A DNA stretch of 64,000 nt from the NCBI GenBank assembly GCA_018697195.1, contig CM031866.1:3855418-3919417 (forward strand), in the 5' to 3' direction. Both the position numbers and the translations under genes were made by a program. Below are positions 1 through 12,105 of this stretch, one piece after another. Numbering within the stretch: position 1 is the stretch's first letter; each line of letters begins with the position of its first letter. This stretch comes from Certhia americana (Eukaryota > Chordata > Aves > Passeriformes > Certhiidae). The notes below the pieces were generated by a model. That model ran no database searches. It was not told the DNA's origin and saw nothing but the letters and a program-made list of their open reading frames with translations.

Positions 1-2035
1 ATTGTTTGAACATGCTAGCTCACACTTTTTGATTAAAAGCTTTGAGGTGAAGCCTTAGTTCCATTTAAAGTTAATGGCAAAATTCTCACTGACTTTTCTG
101 GAACCAGGATGCAATGTCTTTGCGTGAACAAACTCACGTTTCTTACTTGTCCACACTAGACAGACTATTAAATCAAGACTGTGATTTATAGACTGCATCA
201 CCCAGCTACATTGATGTATATTTTTAAATTCTAAACTCCTTTCTTTTTCCAAGGCTTGTAGGTCACATCCATCCTCAAACCTCTTACCCTAATACACATG
301 TACATCAATTAAAAAAAAAACCTTTAAAAATCAATAAAATAGGCAAACTCTCTGTCACATGTATGAAATCTTGCTCTTCTCTCTTAAAATGATTGGGATA
401 GATATTTAGTAACTGGTGGCTTGCTTTCATCAAGCCTCATATTGCCATTGCTATCCAGTAAGCCATTAAAACCAGTTCAGGGAGTGAGGTAAATGGCAGA
501 TTTTACCCTGGAGAATTGGGAAACTGTAATGTCATCCACCGAAACAAGGACACCAAAGATAAATAGAGGATTTTACTTCAGAAAGTACTGTCCAAAATAA
601 GACCATAGTCATAACTCAGTCAGGAGGCCATCAAACATATGGTGGAGAATATTTGAAATTTGTTGACACACATATGTTCAGCCAAAATTCTGCAGGAAGG
701 AGACCTGGATAGTGCTCTGTGTGATATTTTAACATTTCTAAACTATGAAAGTGATCACCTTGTACAAAAATGTACTTCTAAAAGAAAAACTGCAGACAAA
801 AAAATGGTATGTATTTAAAGTGAAAAGTAAAAAATGAAGTTGAGCAAAATCCTAAACTTCACTGGCAGTGGGGAGATTCCCCTTCCCTCCCTTTGGACTA
901 GGACCCAGTTTTAAAAAAGGGACACTAAGAGTTTATATATTTTCAGTGCTAATAAAGGATGACCCATGTTATTTCATGTGGTGCTACCATGAAATTGTGT
1001 GGAAGTGAGCAAAAGGCCAGCTGGGAAGGCAGCCACTGCCGAGTGCTGTGGAAACACAGCCCCATCTGCCCAAGCGTCCTGTTAGCCAGGGGTAAAAGTC
1101 ATCCCCTGCAGTTACTGTTTATCAGTGTCCAGAGAGGGAATGTCAACCACACAGGGAAATCCCCACTTCAAATCAAAGCCTGGTGTGAGGCCAAAAATGT
1201 CTCTGCAATTTTATAAAGGTGAAGGGAATCAAACAAAAATAAACACCATCTCGGGAGCGTTCTGCATCCCTCCGCCTGCGGTCTCCAGATGCTCGTGGGC
1301 CTGAGTCACACATGCCAAGGTGGATATGCTGGAAAAGCCAAGCAACGTCTCGGTGGAGCTAGGAGGTGTCTGGGTTTGGTTTTTGTGATTCCTGCAGCTC
1401 ATTTAGACTGAGAGTCCCTCTGAGGTAGACAGTGTGACACAGTCCAGAACTGAAGGTTTTTGTGCAGATGAGCTTTGCAGGTCTGCAGTGGATCATCTGG
1501 CAGGAAGAGAGGGTGGATGTTACAGGGAAAAAAAATTGAACCCCACCTGGGGGCTTGAGAGGAAGGAGAAGGGGCTGTTCCCTGAGTACTGAGAAACACT
1601 GACAGCTCCCACTTCTAAACAAAGCTGCCCTGTCTGATAGAACCTGGTCTGTCTGGTGCAGCTTGCCGAAACTTTCCTTGGAAACCCTCTTTTCCTTCCT
1701 CCCACTATTTTCTATTTAACAGGAGCATTTTTTGAAATGAAGGATGCTTCCACATCCCCTTTTAGACAAAGGGACACCTCTTTCCTGTCATCAGGACCAG
1801 GCTCTGCATGTCCTGAGGCTGTCCAGGGAGAGCCTCTCAGCTCCTCCATCCCTTCCCCCTTCACTCTTTGTTGCCATTCCCAGAAAGGAAAGTGAATTTT
1901 TGAGAGTGTCAGAATAGTGTAAATGCTGATATATAGGCCGCAGTTGTTTGAGGGCCTTTTGAGAGAGAAACTCCTCCCCTCTCCTCTGTTCCCTTCAAGT
2001 TGGGAATGATTCATCAGCTGGCCTTTGGCAAGAAA
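1..2035. other. Non-coding AT-rich DNA, no feature seen
   Basis: This stretch has several short open frames of 60-100 codons, some overlapping on both strands around 1359-2014, but none resembles a known protein and none has convincing splice or start context. Composition is AT-rich with few CpGs. I see no repeat I can name. It is treated as intergenic or intronic. Confidence 0.6.
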
Positions 2036-2039
2036 AGAA

Positions 2040-2550
2040 CCCTGCCCTGGGTCTCGGGCCTTTGACCCGGGTGAAGAGAGGGGTCAGGCCATGAGCAACT
2101 GTGCAAGCGCCACTCAGCAGCTACGGGTCTGGGAGACACAAGGGAGAGGGGAGGGAAAGAATGGAGTGGGACGGTGGGAAAAAGTGGGAATTTATAAAAG
2201 TTAAGAGTATATTTCTAAGAGTCTCAGCGGATCAGCTGACAACTGGGGTCAGGGGTCGTATTTATGCTTGATTCCCTGGGCATGTTACAGTAACATCTGC
2301 TTGTTAAGGGTCTGTAGGGACCAAATGCTCCTGACCTTTGCCTACGGAAGGAGACAAACCAGGAGATTAGGGGTGTTCATATTAATGTTTGTGTTTGACT
2401 TGAAGGTTTCCCCTTATCTCAGCCTGGCTTGTCAGTTTTGCCAAAATTCTTTTATGCTCTACCCAAATAAACAGGTCAACCATGCCAATGGTTTGGCCAG
2501 GGTTTGAGGTCACGAGGTGTTTGACGTCACTTGACTCCTAAAAAGGAGAG
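2040..2550. promoter_or_regulatory. Candidate enhancer-like block (CRE, DR1, FOX, NFI-like motifs)
   Basis: The block packs several recognisable transcription-factor words into about 500 bp. GGGTCA-G-GGGTCG at 2246-2258 is a direct repeat with 1-bp spacing, the DR1 type bound by HNF4/RXR-class receptors. CAGCTG at 2233-2238 is an E-box. AAATAAACA at 2465-2473 is a forkhead site running directly into AGGTCA at 2473-2478. GCCAA (2484-2488) and TTGGC (2493-2497) form an NFI-like inverted pair. TGACGTCA at 2522-2529 is a full palindromic cAMP-response element. Motif presence is directly seen, and the factor families are established knowledge. Enhancer function is inference. No TATA box plus initiator arrangement points to a gene start here. 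Confidence 0.35.
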
Positions 2551-2559
2551 TATTAAAGG

Positions 2560-3995
2560 TGGAAGCGCTTGGTCTGGGAGGTGAGGCTTGGTCCACCCTC
2601 TGGTCTGGGCACACTTGTCATCCATAAACATCTGGAGCAAGCCCCTGGTCTCTGTCTGCATCTATATTTAGCAATGAAAATGCTTGGATGTAACCAGAAG
2701 CTGACAGAAAGGATAGGGCCTCACTCTAACTTCTGTGGTAGATTTTGTGACCAAAACCCCCCAGGTATGGAACTTCCTTATTGTATACAGGAGGAGTTAA
2801 TGCTCCCTCACAGCTGTATTTGAATTTCTCCTTTGGGAATCAATAACCAGAAATGACATCACTTTATGAGCTATAATCCCAGAACTGGAAAGATCTTCCT
2901 CCAACTGTGTGGAACCAAAGTAAGGTGTTTCTACAGGTCTTTTTCTTATAAAAGTTTCCTTTTTTTTCCCCACTAACTAAAAAGAGGTTGGCTTTTAGGG
3001 AGCAGGACACATTGCTGCTGAAATAAGGATAAATAAGCAGTTGTGGATATTTTTCCCAGTACCAGAGCTTTGTGGAGGCAGACTCAGATGAAGGATTTTA
3101 TTCTTATGTTTTTGTCATTGAGCAAGGGACAAAAAATACTACCCCATTTAAAGCGAACAGAAAAGCACCTGGCCACTAACAATGGGCATTGAACATTTTC
3201 AGAGCATTAAGAAGTTCCTTTTAGTACCTGGCTTTATCCCAGTCACTTATGAGGTTCAGTCCATGACTGTGAGTATCTATGAACATACAGCAAGTGGCTG
3301 CATTTCTGGACCTGGGAAAATAGGACCGTTGATTTTCAGCTTGTTTATGGATGCTGTTTGTGACATTTGTGGTATTTCACTTCCGTCCAAAGTTAGTCTT
3401 AGCTCAAACCCCAGAGACCACATGAAGTTTAATTTCAGCTAAAAAAAGCCTCAACCCTGGAAACTTTTTTGTTTGTAGGAGTATATTTTGACTATTTTTA
3501 TCCAGCAGCAGCCACAAGTTATCTCATATTGTGCTGTCACTTGTGTTGCCCTATCCTTGAGTCCAAAGACAGCAACAGTTAAGTTTGTACCGTGCAACTA
3601 GTGTTTAATGTATAAAAGAGAAAAAAAAAACCCAAAACAAACCAATAAAACACAACAGGGACTGGTTCAAAACAGAGAACCTGGCTGAGGTCCAGGAGCT
3701 GGAGGAGAACTGATGCAAACTGGATCTAGGTGACCTGTGGTAGTTTAAAGATGGGATCTCGAAGTGAGTAGACATGTGAAGGAGAGGAATGCAGACCATT
3801 CAAATCCACCTTTGTGATTATAAATAATAAAAAATTTCATTCGGAAGTGCATTCTGCCAAACTTCACAATAAACCTCCTAGCAGGTCATTGAAATTCTCT
3901 TAATCAGGGTCAGAACCCACAAGCTGGGGTCTGCCCTGTGGGTTCAGTGGGAAAAATATTCTTCTTTCCAAATAGTCTTTTTTCCTCTTTCCTTT
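2560..3995. other. Non-coding DNA, no feature seen
   Basis: AT-rich sequence with short chance open frames only. A short A run near 3622 and a T run near 2965 are the only low-complexity bits. Nothing in it matches a family I know. Confidence 0.55.
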
Positions 3996-4002
3996 TCTCT
4001 TT

Positions 4003-4021
4003 CAGTTGGAAGGGACCTCCA
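4003..4021 (-). repeat. Possible CR1 3'-tail scrap
   Basis: AGTTGGAAGGGACCTCCA matches the core of the avian CR1 LINE tail read in reverse orientation (TTGGAAGGGACCTC). The similarity stops after about 18 bp, and the usual ATCATAGAAT-type octamers are absent next to it. It may be a degraded remnant or a coincidence. Confidence 0.3.
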
Positions 4022-4059
4022 CATAAACATGCAGAGCAATTTTCCAGTACATTAACCCG

Positions 4060-7000
4060 GGAGGGGGGAATCCTTACTAGCAATGCAACGGGTAGCCTAG
4101 AAAAAAAAATAAAAATGGAGCAACCGGGTGAGCAGAAGATGGATGAGCCTGGGATATAAGACAGGGTAGTTTTTCCACTGTCCTGCCCTATACACCTAGG
4201 ACAAAGACTTCATTGAGTGAGATGCTTGACATCAGCCTCATAAACTAGTAGTTGGTCACAAAAGGTCTGACACTTGAAAGTACCAGTCCCTGCCCTCTTT
4301 GCATTGCAGCTGCACAGAGGGGTTGGGTCTAACAGTTGTGTCCTTTTGTTGTCCCGTAGGACAAGAGGTGAAGATAAATAGTGTTGACTTTAATGTAGTC
4401 ACACAATTTTGCCTTTTCCCAAAAGACAACATTTCCTCCCAGGCCTTACTTTATTACCTCGAGCAGCTAGAACCACCTTCCTTCCCTTGGGGGTGGGGAC
4501 AGGCTAGAGGTAGTAGAGGGCAAAGGGAAGAGAGATGAAACCCAAGCCCTGGTACCTCTTCCCCAGCAATGAGGTGGGCTGCAATTTTTTCCTGCTTTGT
4601 TATGGTGGCTTTCCTCTCTTTCTCGTGGGATAGCTGGAAATGGCCTGAAAACTTGGAAAGAAACTGAAAAATGTATGAATTAAAACCCCACCACCTCTTA
4701 AAAAATTAAATACTCCCACAAGATCTACACCAGGAAGAAGGCTTGAATTTTCTGTGGCAATTTCCTGGAGAAAACTGGTGAGAAAGTGTCTGCAAGCAAT
4801 TGCCTTGCAAAATGGTCATTCATTAGTTCCTTTGTTGTCTTGTAACCAGAACCATAAGTATTTCACCTGGAAATGTAGATAGAATCAAAATATGTGTTGG
4901 AGGCAGTTGCTAAATAGTAACATCTTTACCACTGCAGACAGCAATGGAGGAAATTTAGGAATGGGGAGACTTCTGTTCACATTTGAACTTGGTAGGCCAT
5001 AGCCAAGTTCAACTGGTATTCTGTGTGGTATTATGCTCACTGGCTGTGGAATGCCTCTGTGTCCTCCTGTACAGTGACTCACTCCGTCAACAATGAGCAG
5101 AACATCCCAAGTCATTCGTATTTGTCCAGCTTGACCCTTCCCTTTCCTTCTCTGCGGTGTACTGGTGGTAACAACACCACAGAGGATGAATGAGCTAATT
5201 AAAAATTATGGGGAATTCTACACTTGGAAGAAAAATAAATGTTAGACCTGGGACATGAGGGCTGTGGAGAAACAAAATAATCTGGCCTACGATCTATGCT
5301 AGATTGCTTTCGGTATTTAAATCAGACTGGTTCAATCTGAACCAGGCATCTCCCCAGTGCAAAAAGTCAAAAGCTAGGAGCACCTGTAGCTGTTTTTTGT
5401 ACCGAAGTATGTGGAAAGAAAGCCTCAAGAAAAGGTCCCTTCTGACTATGATTGCTTCCATTTTCTGAGGTAACAATATTTTTAGTTTTTCAGGCCTTGT
5501 TGCCTAGTCAAGTTTGTTTCTTGGCTTTTCATTGACCTGTGATCTTGGACTGACTTGAAAGGCTGCCTTGTCTGCTTAAAGAGTGGGGTTTGTTTCTGTT
5601 TAATAAGTTGTCGGCAAATCTAAGAAAATAAAGACAGGCAAGTTCTCTCAGGCTGTTTTGAGTTCTATCAGCCCTTAGGACTTGGAAACTAAACAGAAGA
5701 TGAGAAACCATGTATTTGAAAAATAAATTCAGTTCTGTGAGATATGAGGGATAGGCAGGAAAGAGGTTTTTTAGCCACAGCTTTGTCCTCTGCAAATGTT
5801 AAAACTGAGCACCCCATCACTGTGTTATGCATTTCAATAGAAAGAAAAAAAAATGCCCTGTGGATTTGACAACTGTCTGGCAGCAAAACCAGTCCTGGGC
5901 AAAACTGGTGACCTCAAGGAGCCAATGACAAAGTCCAATTGACTCTGATGGGACAGAACCTGTCCCCTGGGAACTGTCCCGGCCAATTTGGCCAGGATCT
6001 AACTTCTTGCTTTCCCAAGTCACCCCAGCAAACACTACCCATTTCTTTCTGTGCCTGCATTTTTCAGTGATCCTCCTGAGCACTGAGTGACCTAATTTCT
6101 GGGGCACTGAGCATCATCTGAAGTCAAAGGCTGCTGAGGTTGTTCTTTGCTCACTCACACTTTCAGAAATCAATTGAGATTTATTTCACAGTCAGCAAAA
6201 TCAACTCAGGCTACTAAAGTCTGATTTTCAAAGCTTTTTGAAGTCAGCTGAAATTAGGGGCTAAAGCAGCTTAGAAAACCAGCTGGCACCTATGTAAGTA
6301 TCTTTAAAAATCTGACTCCATCTCCTTATACTTAGCATTTAATTTTTTTTTCCCAGGGTGCCCATAGTTCCATGACCTCACTGAAAAGAAAGGCACTAAA
6401 ATTATACAGCAGGTCTTCTAACGTACACAGACACGTTGCAGTGTATGCAAATGTGTGTCTGAGGTCTGGAAAGAGGTTGAGCCTTTCACTGGGCTGAGCG
6501 CCAAGTAGGTGCTGGAATTAGAGCAGTGTAAAGATTATGTCTGTGAGGTGGGGGAGGCATTGAATCATTTAGGAGCCTTAATGCACCTCTTCAGTCACGC
6601 TGGGGGGGGTGTGCAGAGATCCCTGCCTCACTGGGTGCACATTTCCCCCATACAACTGGAGTCAGCTCCTTGGAAGGGGCAATCCTTTGGTGTGACAGGA
6701 TTATCTGATCTGCACAGAAGCATGTACAGAAAGTTGGTGATATGATCTTCCTTTCATCCTCACCTAACTTGTCTCTACAACCCCTGTGGGGATGTGCTGC
6801 CTAATGTGCAGAGAGATCCTCAGCTCTAAATCATAACCAGGATAAGAAAGGTTTACTTGCTTTCCCCCTTCTTCTCTTCCTGTTCTCCAAACACTATCAT
6901 TGTGTTATTTTTCAGCAGTTTAAGAAATTTTCAGTAGCAAAATTGAAGAACTTGGGCAGACCCCTCCTTCAAGCAGAGTAAAATGGTCCCAAGCTGCCAA

Positions 7001-7595
7001 AACAAGAGTCCTCTCTCACAGAAGTGTCTTTGTGCAATATAAAACTAGCAGAGCTGGGTCTGTGCCACTTTTTCCTTGCCCTGTGAAAAGTGGAGGGCTG
7101 AGAGCATGGCTGAAAAAGGCTCAGGACATTCTCACAGTCAGGGCTGGCAGGACTTGTCGGAAGACTGTTCCAGCTGGCTGGGATCAGAGCATCCCTAGGG
7201 GTGTGACAGATTCCCCCAAGAATGAACAAGCAGACTGAAGAACATGAAGATGTGTCTCCTTTCTCCCACTCCCTGCTGGGATCCCAAACCCAGGTCAAAA
7301 CCAGCTCGTTTCAGCCCAAAAAATAGCCTTTTGATATCCCTGCCAAAGCCAGTCTTTCTATAGGAGCTATTTAAAACATTGCAAGTTTTTGCTATCGAGA
7401 TTTTCCTTCTGTTTGCCTGGGGAAAATTACTGATACTGAGCTTAAATAGGCATCCTCCTCCATACAGTTCTTTTCTCTAAACAAATTAGCATACGTTGGA
7501 AAACTGTCTTGGAAAGGAGACAAATAATGACTCGATCAGAACTGTTTATGTTGGCTGAACATTATGACACTGGGAAAGTCCAACACTGGTCAATA
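4060..7595. other. Non-coding DNA, no feature seen
   Basis: There are open frames up to about 109 codons on both strands (for example around 5817-6107 and 6969-7298). None has recognisable domains, and opposing frames overlap. The composition is ordinary for bird non-coding DNA. I see no repeat family, RNA gene or promoter signature. Confidence 0.55.
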
Positions 7596-7596
7596 C

Positions 7597-7612
7597 TTTT
7601 TTTTTTTTTTTT
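7597..7612. repeat. Poly-T tract (T16)
   Basis: An uninterrupted run of 16 T, a simple mononucleotide repeat. No transposon body is recognisable beside it, so it is not assigned as a retroelement tail. Confidence 0.85.
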
Positions 7613-8154
7613 CCTTGGGAATTGACAGTAATAGCTTACTCAGAAGAAATGCAGCATCTTGCATATTACCAATACCAAGCCTGGAACTGCTGGCAGAGCC
7701 TTCTGTTATTTTAAGGATGTTTTACTGTAATTTTTCATTTTAAGGAGTTGCTTGATTGCATTATTTCTAGTATATGCTTCATTCCAAAGAAGCAGCTAGG
7801 ATTCTTCCCAGTACACAGCTGTCTTGGCACTGTGAACTCTTTCCCTGAATTGTTGCCTTGTAAAAAGTCTCATTGATTTTGAAGTTTTCGGACTTACATT
7901 TAAGTCTTAACCGTCTGAGGTCCGACATACCTAACCAATTTTCTTTTACTTCATATTATATGCTCGGCTATCAAGTGGAATTGACTGTAGTGGTTGTAAC
8001 ACCAAGACATATGGGGAGAGTGGCCCAACGCCTTGTGTAGGAGAGCTGGGAGTCTCCTGTCCTTCACTGCCAGATCCCCACCACATGTGGGTTCTCCCAG
8101 AGCTGACATCTGCATGACACAGATGAAGAACAGAAAATATTTGGGGGAATAAAG
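7613..8154. other. Non-coding DNA, no feature seen
   Basis: Contains a mildly CpG-bearing AT-rich stretch around 7880-7970 but no open frame or repeat that I recognise. Confidence 0.5.
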
Positions 8155-8174
8155 AAAAAAAAAAAAAAAAAAAA
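8155..8174. repeat. Poly-A tract (A20)
   Basis: Twenty consecutive A with flanking A-rich sequence (a single G, then five more A). It is a simple repeat. Overlapping minus-strand open frames here are only poly-Phe artefacts of the homopolymer. Confidence 0.9.
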
Positions 8175-8561
8175 GAAAAAGCAAATTACTTCTGATGGGT
8201 ATTTTGAATGATGAAATATTTTGACTACCTCATAAACTGACTGCAAAGGGAAAGACAAAAATAGCTAATGGGAATGTTGTAATTTCATTTCTTTTATTCA
8301 CCTTACCTATAAAAAGATACTTTCGAAGGCTTCATGTGGACTGTCTTTAAAATTTGCGGAGTTCAGGACATTTCAAAGAAAGATAATAACATTTGAATAC
8401 CTTTTTTTTGCAGGTGGTGAAACAAAAATATTTCTCACATTCACCCTATGCAATAGTCCTTGTCATCTAATAAAAGCTGACTGTGGAAGGACCACTGACT
8501 GCTCAGTCTGGGAAGAGAATCAATAGAAGCTATTAGGGCCTTCTGGATTTTAGTTTATTCT

Positions 8562-8605
8562 CCACAGCGATGGAAGGGACTTGGAAACATCTTCTGGAGT
8601 CAACT
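8562..8605 (-). repeat. Degraded CR1 3'-tail fragment
   Basis: GGAAGGGACTTGGAAACATC followed by TTCTGGAGTC resembles the reverse-oriented CR1 tail (GGAAGGGACCTCTGGAGATC, then ATCTAGTCC) with indels. The usual terminal octamer repeats are lost. It is probably an old, 5'-truncated insertion. The family assignment rests on pattern memory and not on an alignment. Confidence 0.4.
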
Positions 8606-8618
8606 AAGTTGAGATGGT

Positions 8619-8641
8619 AATGTGTATTGACAATACACATT
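8619..8641. repeat. 11-bp perfect inverted repeat, 1-nt centre
   Basis: AATGTGTATTG at 8619-8629 is exactly mirrored by CAATACACATT at 8631-8641 around a single A at 8630. With a 1-nt centre it is a quasi-palindrome and not an RNA hairpin with a real loop. It lies just after the CR1-like scrap. Confidence 0.9.
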
Positions 8642-8644
8642 TAA

Positions 8645-9395
8645 ACATGCTTCTAACTTTAAGAGCAGAGTAGTTTTCCTGAAATAATCCAAGACTGCTC
8701 TGTGTTTAAAGTTAGCTTCTTACTTAAATGGGTAGCTAAATCAAGATATTATTAACTTCTTGTATCAAGACAAGCAAAGCTCTAAAAGAAGCATCTCCAA
8801 CTTGAAATGAGAAGGTTTTTATTTTTATTTTAAGAAGTACTACCAGAGAATAATGTTCTGTTAAAACTAGCTTTCCTGTTGAAGCTGCAAAGAAAAACAT
8901 CCTAATTTTATGGGCCTGTGAAAAAATAAAATATTGTTCATTTGAAACTGGATTTTTTGTCTAAGTAGATAAAAAATAACGGCCATCTTTAAAGAAAACT
9001 TATTGGATCAAAAAGACTAAAAAAAGAAGAAAGAATAAAATGTCTGGAGTCGTATTGATCCTTAAGAACAACTTGGATTAGACCATAGCTCAATTTAAAA
9101 GCTGCCAACACCTGAAGAAAATACATTTTCATCCTGAAAGCTTGTGTGCTTCATTTCTAACCCATTTGTTAGTCCAATAAAAGGTTGCACTTTAACTATC
9201 TTGACTCACTTGAGAATAATTGGCATTTCTTTCATTTTATGGCATCATTTAAGTTTAAGAATGGATTATTTGCTTGCATATTCCTTCCTTTTGCTGCTGC
9301 TGATGGATGAATTCCTACTCAGCAGGAACTCTATAATTTCTCTTTTTGAGCTATATACTGTGCAGCTACTGTGAAATCTTCTGTTAGGCTGAAAC
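8645..9395. other. Non-coding AT-rich DNA, no feature seen
   Basis: Very AT-rich with many stop codons in all frames until about 9140. A 76-codon plus-strand frame at 9144-9374 is hydrophobic but has no family resemblance and is judged a chance frame. Confidence 0.55.
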
Positions 9396-9417
9396 CCAGC
9401 CCGGTGCAACGGGCTGG
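9396..9417. repeat. GC-rich 8-bp hairpin, 6-nt loop
   Basis: CCAGCCCG at 9396-9403 and CGGGCTGG at 9410-9417 are perfect reverse complements separated by GTGCAA. This is a compact G/C stem in AT-rich surroundings. There is no T-run directly after it and no further stem extension, so it is neither a terminator nor a microRNA precursor of normal size. Confidence 0.85.
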
Positions 9418-9581
9418 AAAAAGGGTCCTGCCATGACTCCTGCCCTGCAGCAAGGTGCTCAAGGGGGCTGAGATGTTGGGTTACAGGTCAAACACAAGGT
9501 TGTGTTCTCCAGGGAATTAAAATAAGCCAAACTGGGAAAGTAAGCATGATGATGAAGGGAGAAAGATGTTGCTGCAACACC

Positions 9582-9606
9582 AAAAAAAAAAAAAAAAAAA
9601 AAAAAA
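9582..9606. repeat. Poly-A tract (A25)
   Basis: A run of 25 A followed by an imperfect A/G-rich stretch to about 9623. It could be a retroposon tail, but the preceding 200 bp match nothing I recognise. Confidence 0.9.
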
Positions 9607-9624
9607 GGAAAAAGAAAAAAAGAA

Positions 9625-11640
9625 GTTCTCTGTGTATGTGTGCAACTGGCCCCCAGATAGGGAAGGTTTAATCTCTCCAGGGCTTGGCTACCCTCTGGAT
9701 TAGCATCATGGAGCATTGCTCACTGCTCCTGCTGTCTGTACTCCTGGGGAGTAGCTGTGAACAGGCTGTCTCAGAGCCCTGTGCATCCACTGGCTGAGGG
9801 ATATAAATTCCATCTTCCTTTCACAGAGTCTGGGCTTGGTTTTTATGTAAAAAAGTAGGGATTTTGCCCTTAGCAAATTCTTGCTTGCTGCACACAAAAT
9901 GTCCTGTGTGAGGGAATTCTCTCTATCAAAGGAGAGCCATTTTCATCCTGATTTGTGTCTGAAACATGAAAACAACATAACAGCTGCATGCTGCATTGAA
10001 TAAAGAACATACACATGCATTTAAATCACTTATATCTTACTTTTTTATGATGCAATTGTGAATTATGTTCTTTTTGCATCTGTAATTAGAGGGCAGAACA
10101 GATGGTGAAGGCTCCGTTTAAAGTGATGTGTCCATTAAAATAACCTATGCTGCCAAATCATTGCTCACTATAACAGGGTGCTCATTCAGCAGAGCAAGCT
10201 TTTTGCTCTGTGGAAATACGTTGGGAAGGCCTCTGGACTTGACAAAATCCTTTTTAATTTAAGGGTTTCCCTATAAAAAGATTGACTGTACAAGGTTAGC
10301 ACTAAAACCCCAAAGCATATGTTTGACTGTATCTTTGTAATTTTAGGATGACCTTGTTTGTAATGAAAGGATGGCTGTAAATAATAGATAAAGGGAAAAG
10401 CAAATGCCAAGAAAACCAGCATACATTAATTTCATTTAAGGCACAATTATTTTGTGGTTTTTAACTAATTTCCAGGGTTATTCTAGCCAATCTGGAGCAC
10501 GGAGTGACCTACTCCCAGGATAGAATCTATCCTGAACTCAGTGTTGAAGTGATTAAGGTCCATGGCTAAAGTGCTGTAGAAATATTTACACTGATCAGAG
10601 CAGTCACACATGATGGTTACATGAAAAGAAATATTTCTGAGTCTGATAGTGAGGGTAAACACTGAAACTGTCCCTTTCTCTTCCTATCCTCTTCTTGGGA
10701 AATCATTTCACATATAGAGAATGGGAAAATAAAAAATCCACTTTTAATCAGTTTTCCTCTTAGCCTGAGAACAGGTGGAGAACTCACTGTTAAAAAAACT
10801 TTATCTTAAGGAATAAAATCTTTGAGCATTGGAGTGAAGCCAACTTTGGCCAGTTGTGATTGCAGTGTACTGCCAAAGTCAGCTGGGGAGCCTGTGAAAG
10901 CCTGGTCATCAGTCTTAATCCAAGTTCTTAGCCCAGATGTATTTTAATAATATAATTTGGTTTTATGAGTGCATGTGTGTGTTCTTAACAGGGAGGTCAA
11001 TGACTGAGTGGAAAATGAGATTTTTTTAACAGATATTCCTCCAATTCAGCATAATGCTATAACAAGATAACAATGGCAGTTTCTGCTAATTTCAGCTCTG
11101 AGATGGAGAATGTTTATCAGGATTGTCCTGCAGCTCACCTGATGAACCCTGAAACATGGCCATGGTGTAAGGATGCAACCTAAAACCACAAGTCCTTTTA
11201 CTCAAGCCACCTAGAGAATATTAATTGATATATGGACCAGATAGCTTAAGCTGTTTTAGGATAATTTATTGCGGAGATAGTGAGCCAAAGTCTTTGGTGC
11301 TTCAAATGAATAAAAATTATGTGACATAAAGAAGGCTATTTCTGTTCAACACATGAAGACAGCTGAATGCTTTGCATGCTGACATGTGATTTTGAGTTGT
11401 GGGCACCATACAAATGATTCATATATTAAACTGCCCCATGGCATTGTGAGGCAGCAAGGCTTTGTTGGGGAGAGGAGCAAGAACTTGGAAAGTTTCCTGG
11501 CTCAGGTAATTCCTGGGGAGCACAAGGCTCAGAGACACATTGATTGCTGGGATGATACATTGGTCCCTAACGTAGGGAACAGCTAACAGCTGAACAGATT
11601 ACATCACAGGCTGAGAAGGAAACAAATTGTGGTGGCTAAA
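9625..11640. other. Non-coding DNA, no feature seen
   Basis: AT-rich sequence with short open frames of at most 78 codons. I recognise no repeat, RNA gene or exon. Confidence 0.55.
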
Positions 11641-11766
11641 CACAATCTTTTTAATTGACGTTTGCATTATGTCCTGTATAAATATATTTTTGAGGGGAGG
11701 GGATTCTGTCAGCGCTTGAGCAGTTTCACATGCTGCTGTTCGTGCTCTCTGTAGTGATCAGTAGAT

Positions 11767-11791
11767 CTCAGAGTGGATCTATTACTCTGAG
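11767..11791. repeat. 8-bp inverted repeat, 9-nt loop
   Basis: CTCAGAGT (11767-11774) and ACTCTGAG (11784-11791) are perfect complements around a 9-nt loop. The stem does not extend outward, so it is too short for a microRNA hairpin. Surrounding sequence from 11640 to 11830 is moderately complex and could be a conserved non-coding segment, but that is only an impression. Confidence 0.8.
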
Positions 11792-11990
11792 CAGGATTTG
11801 GATAAACTCTTTGTTTTTTTCAGCATACCTAAGACTGTTGTGTTTCCATATCTGCCATTGATCATCCTTCCCCAATTATTGTAACATGAGAAGCACACAT
11901 GGTTTCCAGACTTCACTTCTGATCTCCTCTAGTCCACAGCTGTTTGCTTAATGAATGCTTGTGGCTTGTTTCCCTTTCTCTGGAATTATT

Positions 11991-12105
11991 AAAAAAAAAA
12001 AAAAAACAACAACCCAACCAAACAAAAAAACCTAAGAAACACCCCCCCCAAAAAAAACCCCAAAAAACAACCCAAAAAAAAGAATAAAGAGGAGGAGGGG
12101 AGGGA
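11991..12105. repeat. A-rich/C simple repeat tract
   Basis: Sixteen A are followed by AACAAC, CCAACC, a C8 run and A/C alternations, then a GGAGG-rich purine stretch. This A-rich pattern with interspersed C is a common degenerate simple repeat in bird genomes. No retrotransposon body is recognised upstream. Confidence 0.8.

Noticed and set aside
5425..5465. AAGGTCCCTTCTGACTATG as a possible forward CR1 tail
   Set aside because: Only AAGGTCCCTTC matches. The rest of the tail order is missing, so it is within chance.
9582..9606. A25 as a processed-pseudogene tail
   Set aside because: No gene-like sequence or target-site duplication could be recognised upstream. The same applies to the A28 at 21783 and the A33 at 56153.
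11767..11791. Inverted repeat as a microRNA precursor
   Set aside because: The stem is only 8 bp and does not extend outward, far short of a roughly 22-bp precursor arm.
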